A DNA stretch of 64,000 bases from Elgaria multicarinata webbii (GCF_023053635.1 NC_086172.1:122177681-122241680), one strand, 5' to 3'. Shown: positions 23,668 to 36,200, counted from the stretch's first letter. The notes: generated from the sequence alone by a model not told the origin. Translations and numbers: made by a program.

Positions 23668-24952
23668 GTAATATTAGAATACAACATTCTAGAAAAGGCT
23701 TCAGTACAGTATGTCACTTAAGAACCTCCTATAAATTGTAGCCATTTTAGTCTGTAATAGCAAAAGTACACTAGTGGATAGATCCCAGTTTCCAGTCTAC
23801 ACTTTTAGGAGAATCTAGTTTCTTTTTAACCTCCTCTTTGGACATAAAGGTGGAACTTACTTAGTTTTTACTTTTGTTTTTCTAATAGCTCCATTCCACG
23901 AGTGTTTTATTGCACACTCATTACTGGGCACTCACAGAGTTTGCTCAGGTCCCTCACATGACGTTGTCTGCCTCCTGTGCGCCTTCGGCTCCTTCTGGCC
24001 TTCCTTGTGCAACAACAAAAAAACCCTCATTAAGTCCGATGTATTTTTAAACATGGAATTGCTGCTCTCTCCTGCTGTGTGCAGGAGAAGCAGCGCCATT
24101 AGAACAGCGGACTCAATGGACCTCGTTCTCGTGTACTTCCTCTTCTTGAAATAGGAAGTAACTTGAGGAAGGAAAACATGGGTGGAGAAGAGAGGCAGGG
24201 AGCACGTTAACCCCCAGTCTGATGGAGCTTTAAGTCTCTTGGGGGGGGGGGGATTAAAAGGACAGCCTCCTATTACTTCCCCCTTGAATTCACTGCCTTG
24301 GGCAGGAAAAGCAAATAAAGGTTGTTCATTGCCCATTTGAAGTTCAGAAGGCATTGGATGCTTTTCCAGCTATGCTTTAGGAGCTTAGGTGGCTTCCACA
24401 GCATTCTCACATGCCCATAGCTGTTCTGTCCTTTTTATCCTCTTTTTTTTTGCATTTGTTTTCATCCTTCTCCCCCAGGGGTTTCCAGTCATCATGGTGG
24501 GCTTCTTTTTCTCCATCTCTGCATACAGCATTACCATCTGCTTTCATAATATCCTCCCAGTTTTTCTCTCCTTGGTGCTGTTGTGTTTTGCTTTACATTA
24601 AAATTTCAAAACAAGCCTTTATGCTTTCCAATTTCCTTTTTCAAATAAAAATTTTTTTTTAGCAACACCCTGAATTTTAATCATTTTTTGCCCTTACATC
24701 TATATCTATGAGCTACCAACCATCTGTGAAAAGCCAGGAGTTTAAAGGACTACTGGTCTGGCCATTCTCCTAGACTTGCATATATAAACTATTTTGCTAG
24801 TTAATATTTAAGAATAAAACAATTAAGACATTATTAATCACTGCCACAATTCCAAATGAGCACTTAATAATTACTATTGAATAACTATAACTTTTCTCTC
24901 TGCTCTCTCGGCGTTTGGAGGTGTCTGAATTTTGCATAGAAACACAAAAATT

Positions 24953-25008
24953 AGCTTTGGCTATTGGGCGGTGTAGACATGAAATAAATAAGTAAAATAA
25001 ATAATAAA
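24953..25008 (+). repeat. L2-type LINE 3' tail remnant
   Basis: CTTTGGCTATTGGGCGGTGT and AGACATGAAATAAATAAG followed by (AATA)n-like sequence. Only the last ~55 bases are recognisable. Confidence 0.6.
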
Positions 25009-25755
25009 AATACAGTTTATTAGTAATGTACAATAAAACAGCATTGAAGCATGTAGATCAGTATATAGGCTTTATACCCAGACACAAATTGGTGCAATAG
25101 ATTTAAAAATAGGGTTATTACTAGGAAAACAGGTCATTTGGCATTTAAAATAGAAAAGAAGAGTTGTTTCATAAAAGGTATCTCATCTATAGTGTAAATA
25201 GATGCTTAAGTTATGCAATAGGGCATTTTTCAAAGCTGTTTTTCAAGGTCTCCATGATCCCCAGTCACATATAATGAAATAAAAGTGAATAGGAGCTTCC
25301 TCCAAAGCACTGTCTGAAACACACTCCATGTATCTGAATTAGTGTTGCCACATCGTCAAGTTGGAATCCTTAAATCAGAGCCACACAATTCTCAATTTTA
25401 TTCAGAATCTTCATGCATGGGTAGAGGAAAGAATGTCCAATTGTCACTTCTTCTACCTGTCCTTTTTCCAACAGTAGTAAAAACAGGAGTAATCAGCTGC
25501 CCTAACATTTAATAATGGGGAATAGGATTTTTCCTTCTCTATTCTCTTGGAAAGGCAAAATATCCACAGCCTTTACTAAACTGAGAAAGAAGAAGAAGGA
25601 GAGAAAATTACTCCCCTCTACTCTCTCGTACTCCTGCTATGAGTGGCAGGCTGGGTGTGGGAGTGGGAAAAATAAAAGCCTTCTTTGAACTTGGTTTGGG
25701 TAACAACAGTGGTAAAAGCAGGGAAAAATCGTAGCTTCCATTACATTTTCCCAGT

Positions 25756-26060
25756 TATGCTCTTATTTATTTATTATTTATTACATTTTTATACTGCCCA
25801 TTAGCCGAAGCTCTCTGGGCAGTGCACAATTAAAAAACATAAAATACAAGTATAAACTTAAAACACCAAAAGTTTAAAAGGCAATATAAAAATGAACTAC
25901 ATTAAAGACCAGGGAAAGCCTGTGTAAAAAGGTATGTCTTCAGGAAACATTTAAAATATATTATGTTTTCCCCATCACAAACCACACGAGGGAGGGTCCT
26001 GCAGAGTGTGGGTGCTGCCACAGAGAAGGCCCGCCACCGAAGTTCTTCATGGCAGCATTC
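25756..26060 (-). repeat. L2-type LINE 3' end
   Basis: It starts (ATTT)n, TACATTTTTATACTGCCC, ATTAGCCGAAGCTCTCTGG, continues through A-rich text and ends with GAAGGCCCGCCACCGAAG. On the - strand this corresponds to the C-terminal end of ORF2, 3' UTR and tail of the element best preserved at 27746-28809. Confidence 0.8.
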
Positions 26061-27284
26061 CGTTCTGCTTGAGACAAGACGGCTACATTAGGAAATGCTA
26101 CCATGCTGCCCATATTAGTACTGTACTGAGCAAATCTGTATGCTATATTTACCCAATCAAAGTCCCTCTTCATATGGAGGCACTTAATTATTGTACACAT
26201 ATGAGAATTTGTAACATGTTTGGTAAGACTGACTATATCCTACCTTTTGATAGGGAATACTTTTGAGACTGAAGGAAAGGGAGACAAATCATTAGTAGCA
26301 GTGTGGATTAATCAATATCTTCTAAGTCCTTAGAGAGACTGCCAGGGGAAGTCCTCTGGGAATGTCAATAAAGGTAGCTTATGCTAAAATGAGGTGTCCC
26401 ATCTCTATGCTAATGAATTTAAATCAGGAAGGATTGAACCTTTAATTTTCATTTCCCAGAGGAAGTGTGAGCATTTCCCTTTAAAGTATTTACAGGTACT
26501 TAAGGTTGATTGAACAGCTATGAACTAGGCCTTATCAGGCTATTTCAAATGGAGATTTGAAGCTCTTATCCTCTCAAAAACTGCCCTGTGAATTAAAATG
26601 CCCACTCTGCAGCAAGTTTCACTTTTGGCTGTTTGACTTGGCCTGCTGGGTTGATTGATGACATGTCAGTTTTGAAATCCCCCTAGGCATGCATTTGTGT
26701 CCTTCTCTTTGGCTCCAGTTGTCTGGCCCTCTTCTCTATTTGCTGGAATGTACTGCCCTTCAGTGTTAGTTTGCATCAGTGTTGCTTAACTACTTCACTG
26801 ACAGCAGCAGGAGACCAAATTGTGTCATTCAGATACTTAGGTAAAGAAATCAAACCCTTCCCCTCTTTTAATATTTCTAGGGTTTTTATGAACTATAATC
26901 CTTTTTTTTTTTTACAATAATGAAGATTTGCTTGACAAAATGTACAGTGTCTAATCCCTAAAGTAAGCTCATTGGTTCAGTGCCTCTGAGACTCAAGACA
27001 TGACCAAAAAGCCAGTGTGCTTCAGTGGAAAAAGTTAGACTCTGGTTTCATTTAGCAGCATCGATTCAACAAGGCTCATTCGAATTAACTTGCAGGGAAT
27101 TGATGCGCCTTGTAAATTGCTTTGTCTTATAAATTCTGGCAAGTAAGTTGACTAGTTGAAGAACAATCAGAAACCTCTATAAAGTTGAAACTATCTTCCA
27201 TGGGAGGTTTCATGGGGTTCTTCACTTTTTACTTTACAGTGTCTGGGTAAGGGAGTCTTATTAACTGCATGATTCTATGTTGAC

Positions 27285-27428
27285 TGATGTTTTAATTATC
27301 TTGTTGCAATGTTTTTTAATTGGGGTTTTAAAAATTCTATTTTAATTTTTTTATGGGATTATTATTAGCTGCCTTGATCTCTATATTTCTAGGAAAGCTG
27401 GAGTATAAATTATCCTAATAAATAAAAT
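27285..27428 (+). repeat. L2-like LINE 3' tail, diverged
   Basis: A T-rich lead-in, then GCTGCCTTGATCTC and GAAAGCTGGAGTATAAATT with (AATA)-type ending. It resembles the L2 tail layout but lacks the GGGCGG motif. Confidence 0.45.
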
Positions 27429-27529
27429 GAATGAACTGAACCAATCCAGAAAGGAGTTTGAGAAATCAGCAGTCTTTTTTAAAATCTGTTTTAAAATCAG
27501 ATGCCTCCCATTTAAAGGGGCAGAGATTT

Positions 27530-27745
27530 TTTTATTTTTTTAAAATTATTTTATGTTTATTTAAATTACATAAACATAATTTATGTTTAAATAATAATTT
27601 AAACATAAATTATATAAATTATAATTATATCAATTATATATAATTATATAATATTATTAATATTAATATTATATAATATTATCATAATATTATATAATAT
27701 TTATTTAATTATAAATTATAATTATATAAATTATATAATTTATGG
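27530..27745. repeat. Extremely AT-rich palindromic tract
   Basis: About 215 bases with almost no G or C, made of overlapping inverted repeats: TTTATGTTTAAAT with ATTTAAACATAAA, AATTATATAATATTATTAAT and ATTATAATTATATAAATTAT. It ends exactly where the L2 element begins. Such tracts extrude cruciforms readily and vary between individuals. Confidence 0.8.
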
Positions 27746-28774
27746 GGCGGGGTGCTATCAGTATGCTGATGACACCCAAATATATTTCTCTATGCCTTCA
27801 ATAACAGCGTCAGCTAAGGATAGTGTGTCTCCTCTGAATGAATGCTTGGAGGCGGTAATGGGCTGGATGAGGAAAAACAAACTGAAACTGAATCCAGACA
27901 AGACGGAGGTGCTTGCTGTCAAAGGCCACAACCTAGGTTTGGAGGTGTGTCAACCGGTTCTGGATGGGGTTACACACACCCTGAAAGACTGTGTTCGCAG
28001 CTTGGGGGTACTTCTGGATCCGTCGCTCCAAATGACAGCCCAGATAGATGCGACAGCCAGGAGTGCCTACTATCAGCTTCGGCTGATACGTCAGCTGCGT
28101 CCCTTCCTAGAGTTGGAAGACCTAAAGATGGTAGTGTACGCACTGGTAACTTCGAGGCTCGACTTCTGTAATGCGTTCTATATGGGGCTACCTCTGTGCC
28201 TAGTCCGGAAACTTCAATTAGTCCAAAATATCGCAGCCAGGCTGGTCACTGGTACACCTAGGGGTGACCACATTAAACCAGTTTTAAAATCTCTTCACTT
28301 GCTGCCGATTAGTTTCCGGGCGAAGTACAAAGTGTTGGTTATTACCTTTAAAGCCCTACATGGTTTGGGTCCAGGCTACCTGCGGGATCGCCTTCTCCCG
28401 TACAATCCGCCCTGCACACTCAGGTCCTCTGGGAAGAATCCACTTTAGCTACCAAAAACTAGATTAACAACTGTTACCCAGAGGACCTTCTCTTCTGCTG
28501 CTCCCAGACTGTGGAATGGCCTGCCGGAGGAGATTCGTCAACTTGACAGTATTTTAGAATTTAAAAAAGCAATAAAGACTGATCTATTCCGGCAGGCCTA
28601 TCCAGTGAAATTTTAGAATGTTTTCAGGATGTTTTAATCACGTATGGTATGTTTTAATTCGTTTTAATGTGTATTTTATCTCATGTTTTTATACTGTTTG
28701 TTTTACACTTTGAATTGTTTTAGTTTTTGTGAACCGCCCAGGGAGCTTCGGCTATTGGGCGGTATAAAAGTGCA

Positions 28775-28809
<35 letters not shown>
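27746..28809 (+). mobile_element. L2-type LINE, 5'-truncated, well preserved
   Basis: The element enters within the RT palm. The first codons read YQYADDTQIY, so the catalytic YADD is intact. The frame stays open through MRKNKLKLNPDKTEVL, RSLGVLLDPSL, LDFCNAFYMGLP, RKLQLVQN and KALHGLGPGYL until a TAG at 28446, after which the usual C-terminus (RLWNGLPEEIRQLD) continues in the same frame. The 3' UTR ends GTGAACCGCCCAGGGAGC, CTATTGGGCGGTATAAAAG and (AAT)n. It is the reference for the many shorter tails in the window. Confidence 0.92.
27792..28448 (+). pseudogene. L2-type reverse transcriptase C-terminal fragment
   Basis: About 218 open residues of the RT C-terminal half. Endonuclease and most of the RT fingers are missing because the element is 5'-truncated. 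The in-frame stop at 28446-28448 cuts the family's usual C-terminus by about 55 residues. The small number of lesions suggests a fairly recent insertion. Confidence 0.85.

Positions 28810-28810
<1 letters not shown>
28779..28810. repeat. (AAT)n microsatellite at the L2 tail
   Basis: About ten AAT units forming the 3' terminal repeat of the LINE, probably expanded after insertion. Confidence 0.9.
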
Positions 28811-28936
28811 TTGATGAAAATTCTGAGGGAAGAAGCCACTGGAGATGGTGGCAGTCTGGGCCGGGACTGTTGTGGGAATAGTGTGAAAAAGACGTCATGA
28901 TAGCTTTAGAAATTGCTTTTTTCTGCTTTCCTCCAG

Positions 28937-29162
28937 AGGCTTCTCCATTTTGCAAGGATCATTTTAACACTGGATATGTATTGTTGAGCTTGGTCAAAGT
29001 CATGCTTTAGAGATGAGTAGAATGTGAGCCCCTCTAGGGCAACCATCATGGGTCCCACGCAGCTTGTGGCACAGAATCATGGGAAGAAGACAAGTGTATT
29101 TGCCATGGAGGACAAAGGTTTTGCACTTTTCCATAGCTCAGAGATTCCCTCTGAGCATGTAG
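28937..29162 (+). CDS. NR1H3: NR1H3 exon with start codon (5' UTR plus residues 1-38)
   Basis: The acceptor TTTTCTGCTTTCCTCCAG precedes 28937 and a strong donor (GTAG|GTAAGT) follows 29162. In the frame that joins the next exon there is a stop at 29018 and then ATG at 29048 in good context (A at -3, G at +4). The exon therefore supplies its own start and codes for [12 protein letters not shown] through SSEIPSEHV. The last base G joins AA of the next exon to make Glu, the residue also split at this junction in the human gene as I recall it. The N-terminal text is not similar to human LXR-alpha, which is normal for this fast-changing A/B region. A second ATG at 29105 is also in good context. 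Confidence 0.75.
28976..29027 (+). promoter_or_regulatory. Three short upstream reading frames in the NR1H3 leader
   Basis: Ahead of the start codon at 29048 the leader holds ATG TAT TGT TGA (28976-28987), ATG CTT TAG (29002-29010) and ATG AGT AGA ATG TGA (29013-29027). Each ends before the main start. Short frames of this kind commonly lower translation of the main frame; that effect here is inference. They matter only if transcripts include the whole exon from 28937. Confidence 0.5.
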
Positions 29163-30229
29163 GTAAGTTTGAAGCCTTGTTTCAAGCAGTCAGCAAATGT
29201 TTTGAACAGAATAAGAATCTATCTATACATTGCACTGAACAGGGTGGTAGACTCAGGTAGTGGAATACTGGGCTGGGCTGCATCAGATTGCATGGGGTCA
29301 GGTGGTTGTTGTTGTTTTAAAAAAATGCTTCTGCACTTTCAAAAGCACACACAATTCCCTGCAAGAAATAAATTCTTGGGTGAAACAATTAGCAGTGAAT
29401 GGGACCTTCTTCTGAGTAAACATATATTCTCTCTTTCTAGGCTAAAGAAAGTGATGGGAGCTGGGGGAAGTAGAAAGACAAAGAAGCTTGAGAGAGACAA
29501 AAGGCTTTTTCTTTCTTTCTGAGAGTTGAAAACGGTTTGAAGTACAGATTGATGCTCATGGGGTATATACTCATCCCCATTTAACTATTCTGAGTTTTGT
29601 ATTATTTAAAAAGCCCGCAAAAATATTTGACCGGAGCAAAGAGTGAAGCAAAAATGAAAATAAAATGTGGGTACAACAGCTTTCCCCAAGCTGGTGCCCT
29701 CCAGATGAATTGGACTGCAATTCTCATAATTCCCAGCCAATATTTATTTATTTATTTATTACATTTTTATACCGCCCAATAACTGAAGCTCTCTGGGCGG
29801 TTCACAATGGCAATAGCCCTGCTGGCTGGGAATGATATAGGAGTTGCAGTCCAACACATCTGGAGGGCACCAGCTTGAGGAAGGCAGGTAAACAGCATGG
29901 CAAGCCATGTTCCTTTCAGTCACTTTAAAGTCTCATAAAAACTAAAGTAGAACTCCAGCAAGAGAGAAGGAAGCAATGCTGCCCTCTAATGACTGATCAG
30001 CAAAGAGACTAATAGCACAATACTATACATATCTGCTCTGAAGTTCAGTGGGGCTTACTAACAGGTAAGTGAGGATTGCATCTTAAGAAACCTATTATAT
30101 GAGACTATGCTTACCTATCTCATCTCTCACATAACTTCTACATGAAATCATCCAGGGAATCCTTACTTCTAGGTCCTTTTAGAGTGAAATATATATTGAC
30201 AGTAGGGTATGTGGTACCATCTGTACCTT

Positions 30230-30273
<44 letters not shown>

Positions 30274-33200
30274 TGTGGAGAAAGGGGGGTTATTTTCTTG
30301 GTCAAAATCTCCCTGAGATTTCCCATATTCTTTCTGTGGTGCGTCAATCCTCAAAAAGGTGTTAGACCTTGCTAATCTTTGAATTGCCTGTAGGAATCAG
30401 TGGTTTAGTCCCATGGCTTTAGGAATGTATGAGAAAAGCTTTCCTATGTGTCAGAAGATCATAACTGGAGGAGGAAAAATCTGCACCCTCTTTTGGGCTA
30501 GGTTTTTATGTGCTTTGATGGCACTGGGATGTAGTTTCAGGTTTCTGCACGCTCAACTGTTTGTGTAGGACTGCTATGTCTGTACTTTATAAGAAACTCT
30601 CTTTCCTGCTTTCCAGATCTAATTTCACATCCTCGCCTTTTTTCTCTTCACTCTTCTATATGTTTCTAGAAAACCCTCCCTTGAAACGGAAAAAGGGGCC
30701 CGCCCCAAAGATGCTTGGAAACGAGGTGTGCAGTGTGTGTGGGGACAAGGCCTCAGGCTTCCACTACAATGTGCTGAGCTGTGAGGGTTGCAAAGGCTTT
30801 TTCCGGCGCAGTGTCATCAAAGGAGCCCAATATGTCTGCAAGAATGGCGGCAGATGTGAGATGGACATGTACATGCGCCGAAAGTGTCAGGAGTGCCGGT
30901 TGCGTAAGTGCCTGGAGGCAGGCATGCGAGAGCAATGTAAGTGACAGGAGTGGGGGTACCCAGGAGCAACACAGACAAGTAGGATGTAAGGATATATAAG
31001 CTTTTTTTTGTCCCATGTTAGTCTAACTTAAATCCCATTCATTTCAATGGGTCTGCTCTTACGTAGGACTAACCATGAACAAGCCAGGAAGAGAACCCAT
31101 GGTTTGTTGGGTTGTGAGCTCTGAATTGTTAAACCATAGTGTAGAGTTCACATGTAACGACAACCTACGATTCAACAACTCATGATTCAACAACAATCCA
31201 TACTCAACCTGTACTTCTTGTTGTCGTTATGTGCGAACCAGGTCAATGAAGTTGTTGCTGGTTCTAACAGTTAGAAAGCTGCCAGTATTCTATGTTATAG
31301 AATCCAAACAACGTAATCAGAAAAAAAGCATTAACCAGTCAATATGCATAATTTGAAAAAAATATTTTGATTACACTATTTGAATTTTCACTGATTTAGG
31401 ACTATTTAGGCAAGTTAAGACATAAGCTTAGGAAGAGAATCTCAGGAAGGGAATGGGATGAACAGATAATCATTAGGAAACATGAGAAGAGCAGATATAT
31501 AAAAGTGTTACAAATTTTAGACTTTGCTGAGTATTGGCAATCTATAGTTCCATTATTTAGGAAGCTTTTAGCTGCCAGTTAACTATCTATAGCTGGTTAA
31601 TAAGCTTCAAACAAAGCATTCATCAAAAATCCTTTTAGATGAGTTCAACCTTTGGTTTTGTACAGAGAAGAATTGTTAAGGGGAAAAAATCCTCAAATCC
31701 ATTTTTTTTAAAAAAAATATGTTATTACACCATATCAAAATATAACATGTTGCATAAGATAAAAATAAATGTTAGTATAAAGGAAAGCATGTCTAAAGAT
31801 CTTATGTTTTAAAATTAGAAGGAAGCCTTTGATCTTGGAGGCTTCTGAGTATTCTGTACCTCATCCGGCTGCTGGGAACAGAGTGGGAGGAGAGATGGAG
31901 GTGATTTTTGCGTCTCTGCCCTTCTTTTTGATTTTATCTTCTACATGGGTCTAAAGGATAAGGCCTGTCTACATCAGATTCCAGCCTTTCCCCTCCTCTC
32001 TCTCCAGAATGCCCCCTTTTTCCTCTCCTCGAAGTTGCATTTTCTATATTTCATGACTGTAAGCTGCCTTCGAAGAGCTTTTGCCCTGAAAGGCTACCAA
32101 GTAATATTATAAATAAATAATAATAAAAAATAGATTCTATTTAGAGTGGCTGGGAGGTCAAGGGGGAGTGATCAGGGATCGGAGCCCAGAGAAGGGGGCT
32201 CCTAAAAATCCTAAGGTGTTTGGGATGCTCTCACAAGACCATAGGATTGCTTTCTTAATAGTTTAACAGGAAATAGTATTTCCTAAAAAAAATGTATAAT
32301 CAAAGACTTCAGTAGTCTAAAAGGAGAGTTTTCATTTAAGCACCAGGTTTCCTATTCATATCTGAATAGGCTATTCAGCTGACAGGTACACAGGCTTAGT
32401 GAGCATCAAATGGTAAGAAGCCACCACAGTCCAAAATCGGATCATATCTATACAGTTTCTAAGATATTACAAAATTATTAATATTACCTATTCTCCCATA
32501 AATCTGGGCTCACAGACTTGATTTCCCCCCAAAATTATGAAGTTAAAACATGTAAAAAAGGATTAAACATATATCTTTCAATCTAGATAAATTAATTCCA
32601 AATTATATTTTCTGAGAAAGTTCCTTATTCAAAAGTTACTAATTAAACCTATATATTCTAGAAAGCTATATAGTATTTTTTTTAATGACTGTAGCTTCCA
32701 TAATATTATCTCATTAATTGTTAAATGAAAATATTCAATATGCTTTTGTCTTTGGATAATAAAGTAATAGTTATTGACTTTGTGCTGTGGATTTTAACTG
32801 AGCACCCCCAAAGGACGTTGCCAATTAGTATTTGATATTTCTCTGTGGTGGCACCCCGACTGTGGAATGCCCTCCCCTTTGAGGCCCGACTGGCACCAAT
32901 GCTGATTTTATTCCGGCGCCAAGTAAAAACATGGCATTTTAACAAAGATTTTGATGATTAAAGTCACCAAACTCGCACATTGTTTTAACTTTTTAACTTT
33001 TTAACTTTTTTTACTGCTTTTAAATTATATACTGGTTTTAACTTGATTTATGGTTTAATTTGTTTTTAGCTGTGTATATTTATTGTTTTATTTTGTATAA
33101 TTTTATCTGTACGCCGCCCTGAGATCCTAGTGCTATAGGGCAGGATACAAATGTTTTAAATAAATAAATAAACCACCCAGAAATTATTGTATACTTGCTT

Positions 33201-36200
33201 GTGTGTTTTTGTGTCTTCCCTTTAATACAATCTGTACTTCTTTTTTTACATATTTACACCTCCAAATTCTTAATTATGTATCATTAAAAATTTTCATGTA
33301 TCATTAAGCATTTCATGTAAAAAATATCTTATATTGTTTTGGATGAGGTGTTTTAATAATTTCTCAATAGCCTTCCTAGCAATTCCAATAAAGCTATTCT
33401 TTTAAAATCCTTGACGTAGGGCACACTAGCTTTAGCATGAAACATGAACAGCCTGCTTGTACAGGAGCTCTGTGAAGAAAATATGAATTTATCAGCATGT
33501 TTGATGTGGGGGAACAGCCATGCACATAGATTTACAATGCAGCTCTGTTCCTAAAAAACGAAGAAGAAATGTTGAGACACGGTGCTTCCAGCCTGCAGTA
33601 CTAGAAAGGTGTCTCAACGCTTACGCAATTTGTGTGGCCGTCTATCCTCACTGCTTCCTGTTCTGTGCTCTGCTTTTAGGTGTTCTCTCTGAAGAGCAGA
33701 TACAGCGGAAGAAACTTAAGAAGCAGGAAGATGATCAGGCCCGGATGGTAGTTGTGCGCCAGAACCCACCGTCTCCTCCGAGCACCACTCCCAAAATGAC
33801 ACCAGAGCAGCTTAACATGATAGAAAAGCTTGTGGCTGCTCAGCAGCAGTGTAATCAGCGCTCCTTCACAGACAGACTAAAAGTGACGGTAAAAATACAA
33901 TTTACGTGGCTCCAAATTAGTGAAAGAAAGTAGGCTGCCAATAAAACTTTCACTATACTTGGCAAGTTAGTCAACGTTTTGGGGAGTTATCCCACTTTTA
34001 ACAGAGATAATGTTCCTTTTCCAATTCTCCTCCTCCATCCCAAAAGGCTCTGCGTTTGGTATGGGCCCTGATGTGGCTATGCCAGGGGAAAAGGGCCCAA
34101 CTCGTAGGCAGGAGCTTGCTTTCACCTTGCAATAGCTGGCATCAGAAGCCTTGACACTTTTATTCATTTAATTTCTACGCCTCCCAATAGCCAAAGCTCT
34201 CCGGCAGGGCCGGTGCCAGACTATTTCGCACCCTAGGCAAGGCGAGCTACTTGCACCCCACACCAAAAAAAAAAAAAATGCCAACTTCATTTTTTAAGAA
34301 CACATGTTTTGTAGAAAAATTAAAAAGCACAAAACTTGAACTTATTAGCTGTTTTTTTCTTAAAACAGCTAATTTGTATAAAACTGTGACCCTTCAGGGT
34401 CAGTACTGCACCCCTCTGAGTTCTGCGCCCTAGGCAGCTGCCTAGTTGGCCTAATGATAGCGCTGGCCCTGCTCTCCGGGCACTTCACAAAACCCAAAAT
34501 GCAACATGATAAAAACATAATGTAAAATATTTAACGTACAAAAAAATTAAAACAATTTAAAACAACTAAAAACAATTAACAATTACCAAGACCCAACAAA
34601 ACAGCTAACATTAAAGGCCCCATCACCAATGCCTGGGAGTAGAGGACATTCTTAACCACGTGCTGAAAAGATGACAATGTTGGCACCTCTAGGATCTCTT
34701 CAGTAGGAGATCCTAGAGGAAGGCATTTGTGCCATTTGTGCTTGTGCCACTTGGGGAACAGTGTGGCTTACCTGTATTCAAAGCGCTGAAGGTTCGTGTG
34801 ACTTGAGATTGTGGGATAGCATGCAGTAGAATGTAGAATAGAAGAGAGAATAGTATTAGTAGGGGTCATTTGAGTCAGAGGTGCATGAGAACTGTGAGTC
34901 AATGTGAAGGACCTGGGATATTTCTCATTCATTTCATTAGACTGCTTACATTATCTTTCTACCTTTTCCACACTGTTTCTTCCTTCTCTCTGCATGGCTT
35001 TCCCACCCAATTGCAGCCATGGCCTCAGATTTCAGATCCCCTTCATCGTGAAGCACGACAGCAGCGCTTTGCTCATTTCACGGAGCTTGCCATCATTTCT
35101 GTACAGGAGATTGTGGACTTTGCCAAACAGTTGCCGGGTTTCTTGGAGCTCACCCGGGAAGACCAGATTGCTCTTCTGAAGACATCTACAATAGAGGTAA
35201 GACCTACACTCTGTCCTTGTTAGAAGGAGTGACAGCCATCAGTGCCGTCACCATTGACCATCACCCACTCACTCACATATCCCTTTGTTATGTACCATCA
35301 AACGAATGCAAGAGGAGCCTTTTCTTTTGCTTAATTTGATATTGGATGGAGCAGCTTTTAGGAGCGGGAAGCATGGTACACTTGGCCATTAAGTCAGTCA
35401 TTCCAAGCTAAAATTTATGTCTGATGGGGTTTCCAAAGCAGGGGATAGTGTAAAAACAGGGTTTGACCACTTGATGGTTCATTCCTCCCTTCTCATCCCT
35501 AGTGTTGGAGACTGTTTGGGGAATGGTGCTGTAGCTCTGTCTGTTCCAGTTCAAATTTCTGCCACTTTTATGGCAGGGGCCACAGGAAGTGGTCCCAAGA
35601 TTGAATCTGAAATCCAAGTGATGGCTGCACTGGAACATATTCCTGAGAAGTACTCATAAAGGGAGGTCCTCCCTTGCATCCCTGCAAGTCACCACAAATG
35701 TACCTTGTGGGAGATGAGGGGGCCCTCCTGAATTGTTTTGGATAGTGCTGACAGGGCTAACCAGGGAAGGGGGAATCATCCAAAAATTGGGCGCAAGCAA
35801 CTTCTGTGAGCCAAGGTCCTGCTAAAAAAAAAGACGCTTCCACCATTTCCCCTTGTCTCCTGTGTTACAGCCCAGGAGTGTCCCCAGACTCCAGAACTGT
35901 AGGGAAGGAGGGGACCTGAAAGTCTCCTTCCGCCAATCCCCTTCTGTGAGTGCTCCTTATGATCGAAACCATCATTTATATCCTCTCTGGTGATGTGGGT
36001 TGTGGTGCAGAGACTCTTTTTTGTTTTGCTGATTTCATAGACCAGGCCTTTAATGACTACTTCTGCCTTTTGTGCTTAAGGTGATGTTGTTGGAGACATC
36101 TCGGCGCTACAATCCAGAAACAGAAAGCATCACCTTTTTAAAGGATTTGAGTTATAATCGGGATGACTTTGCTAAAGCTGGTGAGTGAAACACCATTTAG

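Larger units (their letters stand above)
2446..28936 (+). other. Presumed NR1H3 intron 1 (repeat-filled, ~26 kb)
   Basis: There is no recognisable coding exon between the CpG block and the first NR1H3 coding exon. The stretch holds SINEs, L2 and CR1 LINE pieces, foldback DNA elements, a possible LTR fossil and simple repeats, each listed separately. Stretches not listed, for example 2446-3260, 6000-7600, 8100-9900, 11150-12000, 12230-13800 and 23000-24900, show nothing I can assign apart from the exon-like segment at 23572-23667. The intron limits depend on the uncertain first exon. Confidence 0.45.
29163..30669 (+). other. NR1H3 intron 2
   Basis: Phase-1 intron. It contains a foldback element split by an L2 tail (29681-29886), a short palindromic repeat (30016-30082) and a GATA microsatellite (30231-30273). 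The rest shows nothing recognisable. Confidence 0.75.
30937..33679 (+). other. NR1H3 intron 3
   Basis: Phase-1 intron of 2.7 kb. It contains a palindromic element (31075-31255), an L2-like tail (32030-32130) and a longer L2 3' end (32845-33176). The AT-rich part at 31260-31960 and the part at 32130-32840 show nothing assignable. Confidence 0.85.
33889..35016 (+). other. NR1H3 intron 4
   Basis: Phase-0 intron. It is dominated by an L2 3' end in reverse orientation with a hAT-like element inserted in it (34157-34740). Nothing else is recognisable. Confidence 0.88.

Noticed and set aside
30138-30354. Open frames across the GATA repeat ([11 protein letters not shown])
   Set aside because: Pure translation of a tetranucleotide microsatellite.
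33520-33679. Extension of the NR1H3 hinge exon upstream of 33680
   Set aside because: A good acceptor (CTTTTAG) at 33679 and the exact human-like junction Cys-Val-Leu-Ser-Glu-Glu place the exon start at 33680; the upstream text is intron.
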